A stretch of DNA of 17,511 nucleotides. Origin: Kiritimatiellia bacterium. Its GTDB lineage: Bacteria > Verrucomicrobiota > Kiritimatiellia > RFP12 > UBA1067. Where the stretch lies: the NCBI GenBank assembly GCA_900771305.1, contig CAAGNL010000494.1, positions 1-17,511 of the forward strand, in the 5' to 3' direction. Shown one piece after another: positions 1 to 6,764 of the stretch. The notes beneath the pieces were generated by a model that did not search any database, had not been told where the DNA came from, and saw only the letters and a list, made by a program, of their open reading frames with translations. Both the position numbers and the translations under genes were made by a program. Position 1 is the stretch's first letter, and each line of letters starts with the position of its first letter.

Positions 1-1136
1 TCCATCTCCGGATGGGAGGCGAAGGTCGCCGCGTCGAAGCGGCTCTTGACTTCGACCTGGTCCTCGCCCTCGCTGGGCGTGGTGGACTTGCCATTGAAGA
101 AACTCGTAACGTGCTTGATCTTCTGCGTCTCCGCGAGACGGAGCTGCTTGAGACCGGCCTTGGAGACGACCTCGCCGAGGAGGTTGTCCATGCCGCCGCC
201 CGCACCCATCGCGCCGAGCAGGTAGTCCTCGAACTCGTCCCAGTAGCGCGTGAAGCCGAGGAACGTCACCTTCGGCTTGGCCGCAAGGCCGGCCGCGTCC
301 GGATAGTCCGCCGAGACGAACGCCTGCGTAAGCTGGATCGCACGGTCCTGACGATAGTTCGTGTGCATCACGACGTCGCCGTCCTTCATGCCGGCGTAGT
401 CGCCGATCACGTAGCAGGGGATGTACTCGTCGGTCATCTCCGTGCCATCGGGAGTCTTGCCCGTGGCGTATTCGTTCTTGACGCAGTCCTCGATCGTAGC
501 CGTCTTCTTGCCCTGGCACGCGACGATGCAGTTGTAGGCCTCGGTCGTGAGCTTCCAGTTCTTGGAACGGTCCATGCCGTAGTAGCGGCCCATCGCAGTA
601 CCGATCGTGGCGTTGCCGACGGCGGCGAGCTCCTGCTTGAGGCGTGCGATGTACTCAAGCGTCGAGCGCGGCGGCGTGTCACGGCCATCGAGGAACGGAT
701 GGACGACGATCTTCCCCTCCGGGAACTCGGCGCGGGCACGCTTCATGAGCTTGAAGAGGTGTTCCTGGTGGGCGTGCACGCCCTCGTCCTGCAGGAGACC
801 GAAGAAGTGGAACTGCGAGTTGTTCTTCTTCCAGTTGGCGATGAGATTCGCCCACTTCTCGCTCTTGAAGAGCTCGCCCGAGGAGAGTCCGTCGTCGATG
901 CGCTTGAGCTCCTGGATGACGATGCGGCCGGCACCCATGTTGAGGTGACCGACTTCGGATGAACCCTGATAACCATCCGGCAGGCCAACGGCCTCACCAC
1001 AGCAGTTCAGCAGGCAATGGGGATAGCGGGCGCGAATCTGGTCGATGACAGGCGTCTTCGCCGCCACCACCGAATTGCCCTCATGGCACTCGTTCACGCC
1101 CCATCCGTCGCGGATGATCAATACGACTGGTCTCAT
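1..1136 (-). CDS. gpmI: 2,3-bisphosphoglycerate-independent phosphoglycerate mutase (3' end outside window)
   Basis: Interconverts 3-phosphoglycerate and 2-phosphoglycerate in glycolysis/gluconeogenesis, in the cytoplasm, using a metal-bound phosphoserine mechanism. The translation opens MRPVVLIIRDGWG, the alkaline-phosphatase-superfamily metal site (Asp10), and has SSEVGHLNMGAGR at residues 59-71, where Ser60 is the expected phosphorylated serine. Further family blocks are DGRDTPP, the RQDRAIQLTQAF stretch and RLAETQKIKHVTSFFNG. About 378 codons are present; the family usually has 510-555, so the C-terminal quarter lies beyond base 1. The ATG at 1136-1134 is preceded by AGGAAGAGAAG. It follows the aldolase gene by 62 bases on the same strand, so the two are probably co-transcribed from the promoter at 2064-2092. 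Identification is firm. Confidence 0.95.
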   Translation of the reverse strand, partial: MRPVVLIIRDGWGVNECHEGNSVVAAKTPVIDQIRARYPHCLLNCCGEAVGLPDGYQGSSEVGHLNMGAGRIVIQELKRIDDGLSSGELFKSEKWANLIANWKKNNSQFHFFGLLQDEGVHAHQEHLFKLMKRARAEFPEGKIVVHPFLDGRDTPPRSTLEYIARLKQELAAVGNATIGTAMGRYYGMDRSKNWKLTTEAYNCIVACQGKKTATIEDCVKNEYATGKTPDGTEMTDEYIPCYVIGDYAGMKDGDVVMHTNYRQDRAIQLTQAFVSADYPDAAGLAAKPKVTFLGFTRYWDEFEDYLLGAMGAGGGMDNLLGEVVSKAGLKQLRLAETQKIKHVTSFFNGKSTTPSEGEDQVEVKSRFDAATFASHPEM

Positions 1137-1198
1137 TTTCTCTTCTCTTCCTTGTCTATTACTCAATTCAAAAAACGTTTTCTTACGGCAAACGGTCA

Positions 1199-2026
1199 TT
1201 ATTTCCCGCTGAAGAAGTGGATCAGCTTCTGCACATGAGCCGCACAGGCGTCCACGACGGGATCGTAGAACTTGTCCACCGGAATGAACTTGCCGTCGAG
1301 GCGGTTCAACTCGGCGCGCGACGCCTTGAGGTATGTGTCCATGAACTCCGTCGCGATGTTGATCTTCGCGATGCCGACCTCCACGGCGCGGCGGACGTCC
1401 GCAAGCGGCGTGCCCGAACCACCATGAAGCACCAGCGGGACCTCCGGCAGCGCCTCGGCAATCGCCTGGCAGCGGGGAATGTCGAGTTTCGGCTCGGCCT
1501 TGTAGTAGCCATGCGCCGTGCCGATCGAGACGGCCAGCGCGTCCACATTCGTCGCCTTCGCGAAGTCGACGGCCTCCTGCACATCCGTCAGCGCCGTCTC
1601 ATCGCCCTGAGCGACATGGCCGATTTCGCCCTCGCATGTCGCGCCCACCGCGTGGGCGTACTGCGCGACGAACGCCGTGTCCTGCACGTTCTTCTCGAAC
1701 GGGTCGCGGCTGCCGTCGTACATCACCGACGTATAACCCCACGCCAGGGCGTCCTTGGCCTGCTTGATCGTTGCGCCATGGTCGAGATGCAGCGCCACCG
1801 GCACCTTCGCGCGCGTGGCGAGGCGCTGCAGCATACCACAGAGATCATAGGCCTTCTCGCTGTCGAAGAGGCGCATGTAGAGCTGGATGATGACGGGCTG
1901 GTTCTCGGCCTCGGCGGCCTTCAGAATCGCCCGGGAGAGTTCGTAGTTCGCGGTGTTGAACGCTCCGATGGCACGCCTTTCCTTCCGCGCCTCGGCGAGC
2001 ATTTCCTTCATGTTGACGAGAGACAT
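1199..2026 (-). CDS. fba: class II fructose-bisphosphate aldolase (FbaA/GatY/KbaY family)
   Basis: 275 aa zinc-dependent aldolase that reversibly splits fructose-1,6-bisphosphate (or a related ketose bisphosphate) into dihydroxyacetone phosphate and glyceraldehyde-3-phosphate. Visible motifs: HLDHG at 80-84 (catalytic Asp82, zinc ligand His83), CEGEIG at 131-136, SIGTAHGYY with zinc ligand His172, LHGGSG with zinc ligand His201, and the phosphate-binding KINIATEF. The length fits the shorter GatY/KbaY-like branch, so tagatose-bisphosphate cannot be excluded as substrate. The neighbouring gpmI favours a glycolytic role. The ATG start has AAAGGA (2034-2039) seven bases upstream. A sigma-70-like promoter begins about 40 bases upstream, so this gene looks like the head of a two-gene glycolytic unit. 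Confidence 0.92.
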   Translation of the reverse strand: MSLVNMKEMLAEARKERRAIGAFNTANYELSRAILKAAEAENQPVIIQLYMRLFDSEKAYDLCGMLQRLATRAKVPVALHLDHGATIKQAKDALAWGYTSVMYDGSRDPFEKNVQDTAFVAQYAHAVGATCEGEIGHVAQGDETALTDVQEAVDFAKATNVDALAVSIGTAHGYYKAEPKLDIPRCQAIAEALPEVPLVLHGGSGTPLADVRRAVEVGIAKINIATEFMDTYLKASRAELNRLDGKFIPVDKFYDPVVDACAAHVQKLIHFFSGK

Positions 2027-2063
2027 TTCATTATCCTTTCAGCTAAAAATCGGTAGATTGGCG

Positions 2064-2092
2064 AGTATAGCGCAAAACGAGGCCGAGTTCAA
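2064..2092 (-). promoter_or_regulatory. sigma-70-like promoter for the fba-gpmI unit
   Basis: On the minus strand TTGAAC (2092-2087) is separated by exactly 17 bases from TATACT (2069-2064). The -10 box matches the consensus at five of six positions and the -35 at four of six. The predicted transcript would start near 2057 and give a leader of about 30 bases with AAAGGA before the aldolase ATG. The promoter sits directly behind the rhaM stop codon at 2097, in a 70-base gap, the longest non-coding stretch here apart from the repeat-filled one. Prediction by eye only. Confidence 0.6.
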
Positions 2093-2096
2093 CCAC

Positions 2097-2411
2097 TCAA
2101 TCCAGATGGAAGACCGGGTGGAGGTCGACGGCGACGGGGCTGTTATCCGGGTTGACGTCCATAATGTCCGCCATGAAGTCCCACCACTTGCGGCAGATTG
2201 CCGTATTGGCGCTTTCGGACCACTTCGCCTCGTCCTCGAGCTCGATGTACCCATAGAGGACCAGCGTCTCACGATCGAGGAAGATCGAGTAGTTCCTGCC
2301 GCCATAGGCGTGGATCATCTCCTTCATCTCCGGCCACAGCAGATTGTGGCGGCGCTCGTACTCCTGCTCCATTCCCGGATGGAGCTTCATCTTGAAACCC
2401 TTGCGAATCAT
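2097..2411 (-). CDS. rhaM: L-rhamnose mutarotase
   Basis: 104 aa, the full length of the RhaM/DUF718 family, which interconverts the alpha and beta anomers of L-rhamnose in the cytoplasm. All positions I associate with the active site of the E. coli enzyme are at the same numbers: Tyr18, His22 in RRHNLLWPEM, Tyr41 in NYSIFLD, and the Trp76-Trp77 pair in KWWDFM. The conserved NPDNSPV motif near the C-terminus is also present. The ATG lies one base after the TGA of the glycosyltransferase gene, and its GGAAAGGA ribosome site is inside that gene's last codons, indicating translational coupling. No rhamnose isomerase, kinase or permease is visible nearby, so whether rhamnose is its substrate here is inferred from family only. 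Confidence 0.93.
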   Translation of the reverse strand: MIRKGFKMKLHPGMEQEYERRHNLLWPEMKEMIHAYGGRNYSIFLDRETLVLYGYIELEDEAKWSESANTAICRKWWDFMADIMDVNPDNSPVAVDLHPVFHLD

Positions 2412-2412
2412 T

Positions 2413-3165
2413 TCATTTTCCTTTCCTGCCAGTCACGGCGTGACCGGCCCCCGTATTCTTGGGGAGACCCAATCCCAGAAATCGTGCCGAACAAAGCGCC
2501 CACTGCGTGAGGACCGCATCACGGAACGGATGGAAGTGCGAGGCCCTGTTGTCATTGATGTAGATGGTCTCGATGGTCAACTGAAGAGGCTTCGCCGCAT
2601 GGTGGCGTGCGTCGACGAGCATCCGGATTTCGTATTCGTACCGATCGCCGACAATCATCAACATACGGTCGAAGAGTCCACGGGGGATGGCGCGGAGCCC
2701 AGTCTGCGTGTCTCTCACCGGAAGCCCCGTGAGCAACCAGAAGAGAATCCGCGTCCACATGTTGCCGAGACGGCTGCGAAAGGGGACAGTCCCCGTGAAT
2801 TCCCGTACCCCGAGGACGAGTCCATCGGGATGTCCCACCGCGGCCTCCGCGACCCGGACAATGTCCTTCGACGCATGCTGACCATCCGAATCGGCGGTCA
2901 CCACGGCACAGACCGCCGGAAGATGATCACGAATCCAGGCGATCCCCGTCCGCAGCGCAACACCCTTTCCGCGATTGACCTTGTGGACCAGCAGGACATC
3001 CACGTCACCCCGAATGCGCTCAAACACCTTCCGCGCGCCCTCTTTGACAGAGCCGTCGTCGACAACAACCAAATGCGCGAAGTCCCTGCGGAGCCGCGTA
3101 ATCAACTCCACCAGCTTCTCATCCGGCTCATAGGCCGGGATCAATATGGCCACGTTGGTCTGCAT
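2413..3165 (-). CDS. family 2 glycosyltransferase (polyprenyl-phosphate glycosyltransferase type)
   Basis: 250 aa GT-A fold enzyme expected to move a sugar from a nucleotide-sugar donor to an acceptor, often a polyprenyl phosphate. Motifs in order: VAILIPAYEP (5-14), VVVDDGS (33-39), NRGKGVALRTG (64-74), TADSDGQH (90-97, the metal-binding DxD-like site), RDTQTGLRAI (151-160) and YEYEI (176-180). The SHFHPFRDA block at 209-217 is typical of dolichyl-phosphate mannose/glucose synthase-like members. There is no clear transmembrane segment, so it is soluble or peripheral. The frame stays open upstream, but only the ATG at 3165 begins real family sequence; the longer reading would overlap the isomerase gene. 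It starts five bases after the isomerase stop. Donor and acceptor are unknown. Confidence 0.85.
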   Translation of the reverse strand: MQTNVAILIPAYEPDEKLVELITRLRRDFAHLVVVDDGSVKEGARKVFERIRGDVDVLLVHKVNRGKGVALRTGIAWIRDHLPAVCAVVTADSDGQHASKDIVRVAEAAVGHPDGLVLGVREFTGTVPFRSRLGNMWTRILFWLLTGLPVRDTQTGLRAIPRGLFDRMLMIVGDRYEYEIRMLVDARHHAAKPLQLTIETIYINDNRASHFHPFRDAVLTQWALCSARFLGLGLPKNTGAGHAVTGRKGK

Positions 3166-3170
3166 GAAGA

Positions 3171-4109
3171 CTACTCGGCCCAGAGCTTTCGTATCATTTT
3201 GAGAGACTCCGCCAGCTCCTCGAAGCTCACCGGACGGTGCGGTTCGAAGACACGCAGAACGTCCCGATTCGCCAATGGCTTCAGCGCCGCGAAGTCGACT
3301 CCTCCCCACCCTGGCTGACGATGATCGTCGTGGAAATCCTTCACGTCGTTGAGATGCATCCCCTTGATGAAGGATTCCATCCGCGTCGCGATCTCCGTCG
3401 CGGGCGAACTCCACAGGTGGCACTCGCGCACACGCGCATGCCCCGTATCGAACCAGAGCCCGACCGGCGCGCCCGCATAGTCGCGCATCAACGCCTCGAC
3501 CTCCTCCGCATTCGGAAATCCCTCCAATCGCGGCAGATTCTCCAGTGCCAGCGTGACGCCGGCCTTCTCGAGATCGGGAATCAGCAGGTCGAGTTCCCTC
3601 TTGAAGACTTCCAAGAGCTTCCGTCCGCGCTTCTGCCGACGCGTGAGGGCCTTCGCGAGACGCTTTCGGTAGGCGGGACGATTCACGTCCTCTTGTCCAT
3701 TGTCACCCGCGAGCAGAGTCTTCAGCGCCTCCGAACTGCAGTTCACGAAGAGTCCGTCGAGATTCACGTAGCCCGCATGCGTCACCACGACCTTGGCCCC
3801 GAGCTCCGCCGCGCAGGCAATCGTCTTCTTCATCAGCAGCCGCGCCAACGCCCGCTCATTCTCGTCCTTGTGAGCCAGCTGGTGCAGCTCGGGGTGTCCG
3901 CTCGGCGCGCCAATCGGCACAGGACAATAGGCATGCACCGAATCGACGGGGATCTGGTCGAGACGACTCTTGAATCCCGGAATCTGCTCCGGCATCGTGC
4001 GGAAGCCAAGCTCCAACGCCTCGAAGCCGAGCGCAATCGCCTCGTCGGCGATGGCGGCGCCATCAGTGAGACGGCCGTTGTTCCAGTTGGTGGAAAGCGA
4101 AAAGCGCAT
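3171..4109 (-). CDS. sugar phosphate isomerase/epimerase-like TIM-barrel protein
   Basis: 312 aa member of the xylose-isomerase-like/AP-endonuclease-2 TIM-barrel superfamily, whose members isomerise or epimerise sugars or act on inositol derivatives. The expected metal and acid-base positions are visible: the VVTHAG strand, the Glu of LALENLPR, the Asp and His of WFDTGHA, the His of GMHLND, and the Glu of VFEPHRP. A basic segment rich in Arg and Lys (RKRLAKALTRRQKRGRK) lies between the N-terminal strands and the catalytic Glu. I chose ATG 4109 because GAGGG (4115-4119) lies five bases upstream; an alternative GTG at 4124 overlaps the preceding stop as GTGA and would add five residues. Substrate cannot be deduced. 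Confidence 0.82.
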   Translation of the reverse strand: MRFSLSTNWNNGRLTDGAAIADEAIALGFEALELGFRTMPEQIPGFKSRLDQIPVDSVHAYCPVPIGAPSGHPELHQLAHKDENERALARLLMKKTIACAAELGAKVVVTHAGYVNLDGLFVNCSSEALKTLLAGDNGQEDVNRPAYRKRLAKALTRRQKRGRKLLEVFKRELDLLIPDLEKAGVTLALENLPRLEGFPNAEEVEALMRDYAGAPVGLWFDTGHARVRECHLWSSPATEIATRMESFIKGMHLNDVKDFHDDHRQPGWGGVDFAALKPLANRDVLRVFEPHRPVSFEELAESLKMIRKLWAE

Positions 4110-4114
4110 GCATG

Positions 4115-4119
4115 CCCTC
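4115..4119 (-). promoter_or_regulatory. ribosome binding site choosing the isomerase ATG
   Basis: GAGGG on the minus strand, five bases before ATG 4109. It favours that start over the GTG at 4124, which would place this motif inside the coding region. Confidence 0.5.
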
Positions 4120-4120
4120 G

Positions 4121-4492
4121 TCACGGCGCCCGATAGGGACCGAGGAACTCCTCACCGAAGTCGAAGCCCCCGATGAAGTCGGCCGGCGAATCGCGCTCCG
4201 TCTTGCCGATGCGCTTTGAATGGTAGAGATTGAAGACGATCTCGCCGACGTCCTCACAGCAGTTCACACCCCAGGTCGTGAGCACGGTGTAGGCGAGCGG
4301 ACCATAGGCGTCGAGCGCAAGATCGCGGAAATAGCCCAACAGCTCCTGTCCGGCGACGTGTCCCTTCGCCGCGAGGCTCGCCTCCTCGATGACCCGCATC
4401 ACGAAGTCATAGGCACGGCTGTCGTAGCGGGCATCCTTCTTCAGGATGTCCGAGAAGTCCTCGGTCTCGTATCTGATCTCGGGCACGTCCAT
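4121..4492 (-). CDS. Minf_1886 family protein (PVC-restricted, function unknown)
   Basis: 123 aa with no signal peptide or membrane segment. I recognise the layout of the Minf_1886 family, a short protein confined to Planctomycetes, Verrucomicrobia and relatives: an N-terminal DARYDSRAYDFV helix, then WGVNCCEDVGEIVFNLY (residues 74-90), then GKTERDSPADFIGGFDF. Its function is not known. It heads the run with the isomerase, glycosyltransferase and rhaM, 11 bases ahead of the isomerase ATG. Family members begin similarly, so ATG 4492 is probably right, yet there is no Shine-Dalgarno sequence near it: the four bases ATCT separate the ATG from a heptamer repeat array. It is the best taxonomic marker in the window. 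Confidence 0.78.
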   Translation of the reverse strand: MDVPEIRYETEDFSDILKKDARYDSRAYDFVMRVIEEASLAAKGHVAGQELLGYFRDLALDAYGPLAYTVLTTWGVNCCEDVGEIVFNLYHSKRIGKTERDSPADFIGGFDFGEEFLGPYRAP

Positions 4493-4496
4493 AGAT

Positions 4497-4573
4497 GGAA
4501 TTAGGAATTAGGAATTAGGAATTGAGGACCTGAAACCTTGAACCGGGAACTTTGAACTCGGAACCCGGAACTC
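4497..4573. repeat. degenerate heptamer tandem array, 11 units, filling an intergenic gap
   Basis: Read on the plus strand the 77 bases divide exactly into eleven 7-mers: GGAATTA three times, GGAATTG, AGGACCT, GAAACCT, TGAACCG, GGAACTT, TGAACTC, GGAACCC and GGAACTC. The common pattern is (G/T)GAAYYN. The array begins four bases before the Minf_1886 ATG (4492) and ends two bases before the HIT stop codon (4576-4578), so it is essentially the whole space between the two genes. Three perfect copies at the low-coordinate end suggest recent local duplication. Confidence 0.9.
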
Positions 4574-4575
4574 CT

Positions 4576-4983
4576 TCACATCCGAACTCGCGCAGCGAGT
4601 TCGGCGAGGGCGTTCATATCGCCCTTCTGGTTCGCGAAGGTGATCTCGGCATTCGCCCCGCCCACGCGCGGCACGATGTGGAAGTGAAGGTGATGGACAG
4701 TCTGCCCGGCTGCCGCACCGTTGTTCTGCAGTACGTTGAAGCCATCACAGGGCAGAGCCGTCTTGAGGTGCGCGGCAACCTTCTGGACGCGCACGATGAT
4801 TTCCTTCAGAACCTCCGGCGGCGTGTCGAGCAGCCCCGTCGAGTGTTCCTTGGGGATCACGAGCGTGTGGCCGAAGGAAAACGGATTGATGTCAAGGTAG
4901 GCCAGCACGAGATCATCCTCATAGACCTTGAACGAGGGAATCTCACCGGCGGCAATGGCACAGAAAATGCAGTTGTTCTTCAT
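4576..4983 (-). CDS. HIT family (histidine triad) nucleotide-binding hydrolase
   Basis: 135 aa, the usual size of HinT/HIT-like nucleoside phosphoramidases that hydrolyse AMP-linked substrates in the cytoplasm. The triad HHLHFHIVPR at residues 97-106 holds the catalytic histidines (98, 100, 102). CIFC at 5-8 and PKEH at 44-47 are the usual zinc-binding positions, and the AAGEIPSFKVYEDD opening is typical. The start ATG 4983 overlaps the kinase stop as ATGA and is preceded by AAGGAG (4990-4995) at six bases, so translation is probably coupled to the kinase. The exact substrate in this organism is unknown. A TGAAGGAG sequence at its stop codon would make a fine ribosome site for the next gene were the heptamer array not in between. 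Confidence 0.92.
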   Translation of the reverse strand: MKNNCIFCAIAAGEIPSFKVYEDDLVLAYLDINPFSFGHTLVIPKEHSTGLLDTPPEVLKEIIVRVQKVAAHLKTALPCDGFNVLQNNGAAAGQTVHHLHFHIVPRVGGANAEITFANQKGDMNALAELAARVRM

Positions 4984-6764
4984 TTCGTTTCTCCTTGTCT
5001 GAACGCGGTCTTCGCGGGATCGACCTTCACGCCGAGCTCGGTGAAGAGCGGGAAAAGGTCCTTCTTCGCGGCACGTCCCAGCAACGCCACGACGTCGTGC
5101 GTGGAAAGCGCCCGCGGCTTGGGCAGTTTCGCCGTCGCCGCGATCTTCTCGCGGGCATACTGTTCCATGAGTTTTGGACACTCCGCACGCGTCAGCTCAA
5201 GCGCGAGGAACACTTTGCCCGCGCGAATGGTCGCACGGTCGGCGGCCGCGAGGGTCGGACGCTCCGCCAGACTCGATGTACCGTCGAGATCGTAGATCTT
5301 CATGTCCGGATCGAGAACTCGCGCGTCGTTGATGGCCTTAAGGACGGCCTTGTATGCCTCCGCACGTGTCTCCGGCACCGTGGCCATCCGGCGGTACATC
5401 GCATACCGACGCAGTTCCGGGGCAATCTCCTCCACGAACGCCGACGCATTCACGTGTGACGTCGAAGGTTTCGTCGCCGAGACGGGCTTCGGCTTCGGCT
5501 GCGTGGCCGGAGGCTTCGGCTTCGCCACCGCCACGGCTGGTTGGACCTCCACCTCGGGCGTCGGGACCACAGCCTCCTCCGTCTTCGCCGGAGCAACAGG
5601 CACAGGTTCGGGCAGAGGCTCGGAGATCACCGCAGGCTCAACCGGCGTCTCGGCGGGGGTCAGTACGGAAAGAGGATCAGGTGTTGACGCCGTCAGGACG
5701 GGAGCAGTCACACGCGTCGACTTGACGATCAGGGTGAGTCCCATGATGCAGAGGACAATTGCCCCCGCAAGCGCCCCCAGGCCAAGCCAGAGACTCTTGT
5801 TCGCCCGCTGCTGCGTGCGCTTGGCATGCCGCATCGCCGCCATCTCACGGCGCGAGGGCACACGGATTCTGCGGCGTTCGACACCACCACCCGTCGCAAG
5901 CAGCCTGTCAAGTTCGTTCGCGACTTCAAGAGGCGTCTGAATGCGCTCCGCGACGTTGGGACGCGTCATCCGCGCGATGAGGTCCGCGATGCCGGCCGGG
6001 ACGTCGGAACGGAACCGCCGAATATCGGGGATCGCCTCACCCTTCATCGCCCGGGCAACGATTGCCAATGCATCTTCGCCCTCATAGGGACGCCGACCCG
6101 CCAGCATCTCCCAGAAGGTGACGCCAAGCGCGTGGATGTCCGCCCGGATATCTGCCAGATGCGCATTCTCCATCTGCTCGGGCGACATGTAGGCAGGCGA
6201 ACCAATGATGTAACCGTTCTCTGTGAGAGCCGTGTTGCGCGTCCTCTCGTTCGCGAGACGGGCGATGCCGAGGTCCGCGAGCTTCGGCGTGACACCATCC
6301 GCCGTGAACATGATGTTGTCCGGCTTCACGTCGCGATGCACCACGTTGTGCGCGGCGACTGCGGCCAGGGCGCGCGCCACGCGACTGACGATGTCGCTCG
6401 CCTCCTCCACGGAGAGCGCCCCCCATTTGGTCAGACGGTCACGCACCGTGCCACCCGGCACGTACTCCATCAAAATGTAGCCATAGCCGGTCTCGGGGTC
6501 GCGTCCCACATCGAAGACCTGGATGAGATTCTCGTGGCGGATGGACATCGCGAGCTCCGCCTCGAAGATGAAGCGCTGCTTGAACTCGGGGTCACTCTTC
6601 TCCATCTCGGGGTCGAGGATCTTCACCGCGAATTCATTTCCGCTCGAGTCCCCCCTGATGAGATACACCGCACCCATACCACCGGCGCCGAGCAGCTTCA
6701 GCACCGTGTAGTCGCCGAACTTCCCACCCGGCTTGAGCAGACCTGGATCAACGCCGGGATTCAC
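4980..6764 (-). CDS. membrane-anchored Hanks-type Ser/Thr protein kinase
   Basis: 594 aa. Kinase domain at about 18-290: glycine loop GAGGMGAVY (26-34), Lys48 in FAVKIL, catalytic loop HRDVKPDN (143-150), DLG in place of DFG (164-166), and activation-segment end SPAYMSPEQ. A basic juxtamembrane stretch is followed by one transmembrane helix (about 326-347), so the kinase faces the cytoplasm. Outside lies a Pro/Val/Glu-rich linker (about 360-445) and a helical domain of about 150 residues that I do not recognise; its DLFPLFTELGVKVDP near the end recalls the tail of M60-like peptidases, but no HExxH is present. The GTG start at 6764 overlaps the preceding stop as GTGA, with GAGGTGG four bases upstream; the frame is open upstream but that part is a shadow of the neighbour. 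Confidence 0.92.
   Translation of the reverse strand: MNPGVDPGLLKPGGKFGDYTVLKLLGAGGMGAVYLIRGDSSGNEFAVKILDPEMEKSDPEFKQRFIFEAELAMSIRHENLIQVFDVGRDPETGYGYILMEYVPGGTVRDRLTKWGALSVEEASDIVSRVARALAAVAAHNVVHRDVKPDNIMFTADGVTPKLADLGIARLANERTRNTALTENGYIIGSPAYMSPEQMENAHLADIRADIHALGVTFWEMLAGRRPYEGEDALAIVARAMKGEAIPDIRRFRSDVPAGIADLIARMTRPNVAERIQTPLEVANELDRLLATGGGVERRRIRVPSRREMAAMRHAKRTQQRANKSLWLGLGALAGAIVLCIMGLTLIVKSTRVTAPVLTASTPDPLSVLTPAETPVEPAVISEPLPEPVPVAPAKTEEAVVPTPEVEVQPAVAVAKPKPPATQPKPKPVSATKPSTSHVNASAFVEEIAPELRRYAMYRRMATVPETRAEAYKAVLKAINDARVLDPDMKIYDLDGTSSLAERPTLAAADRATIRAGKVFLALELTRAECPKLMEQYAREKIAATAKLPKPRALSTHDVVALLGRAAKKDLFPLFTELGVKVDPAKTAFRQGETK

Noticed and set aside
1137..1198. A separate promoter for gpmI in the AT-rich 62-base gap after the aldolase gene.
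   Set aside because: TTGAAT and TAATAG-like words occur but at wrong spacing; no convincing -35/-10 pair.
3166..3423. N-terminal extension of the glycosyltransferase by 86 codons.
   Set aside because: It overlaps the isomerase coding region, is rich in Arg/Gly/Ser shadow sequence, and the family fold begins at the ATG at 3165.
4497..4573. CRISPR array.
   Set aside because: Units are seven bases with no spacers and are degenerate; this is a tandem heptamer repeat.
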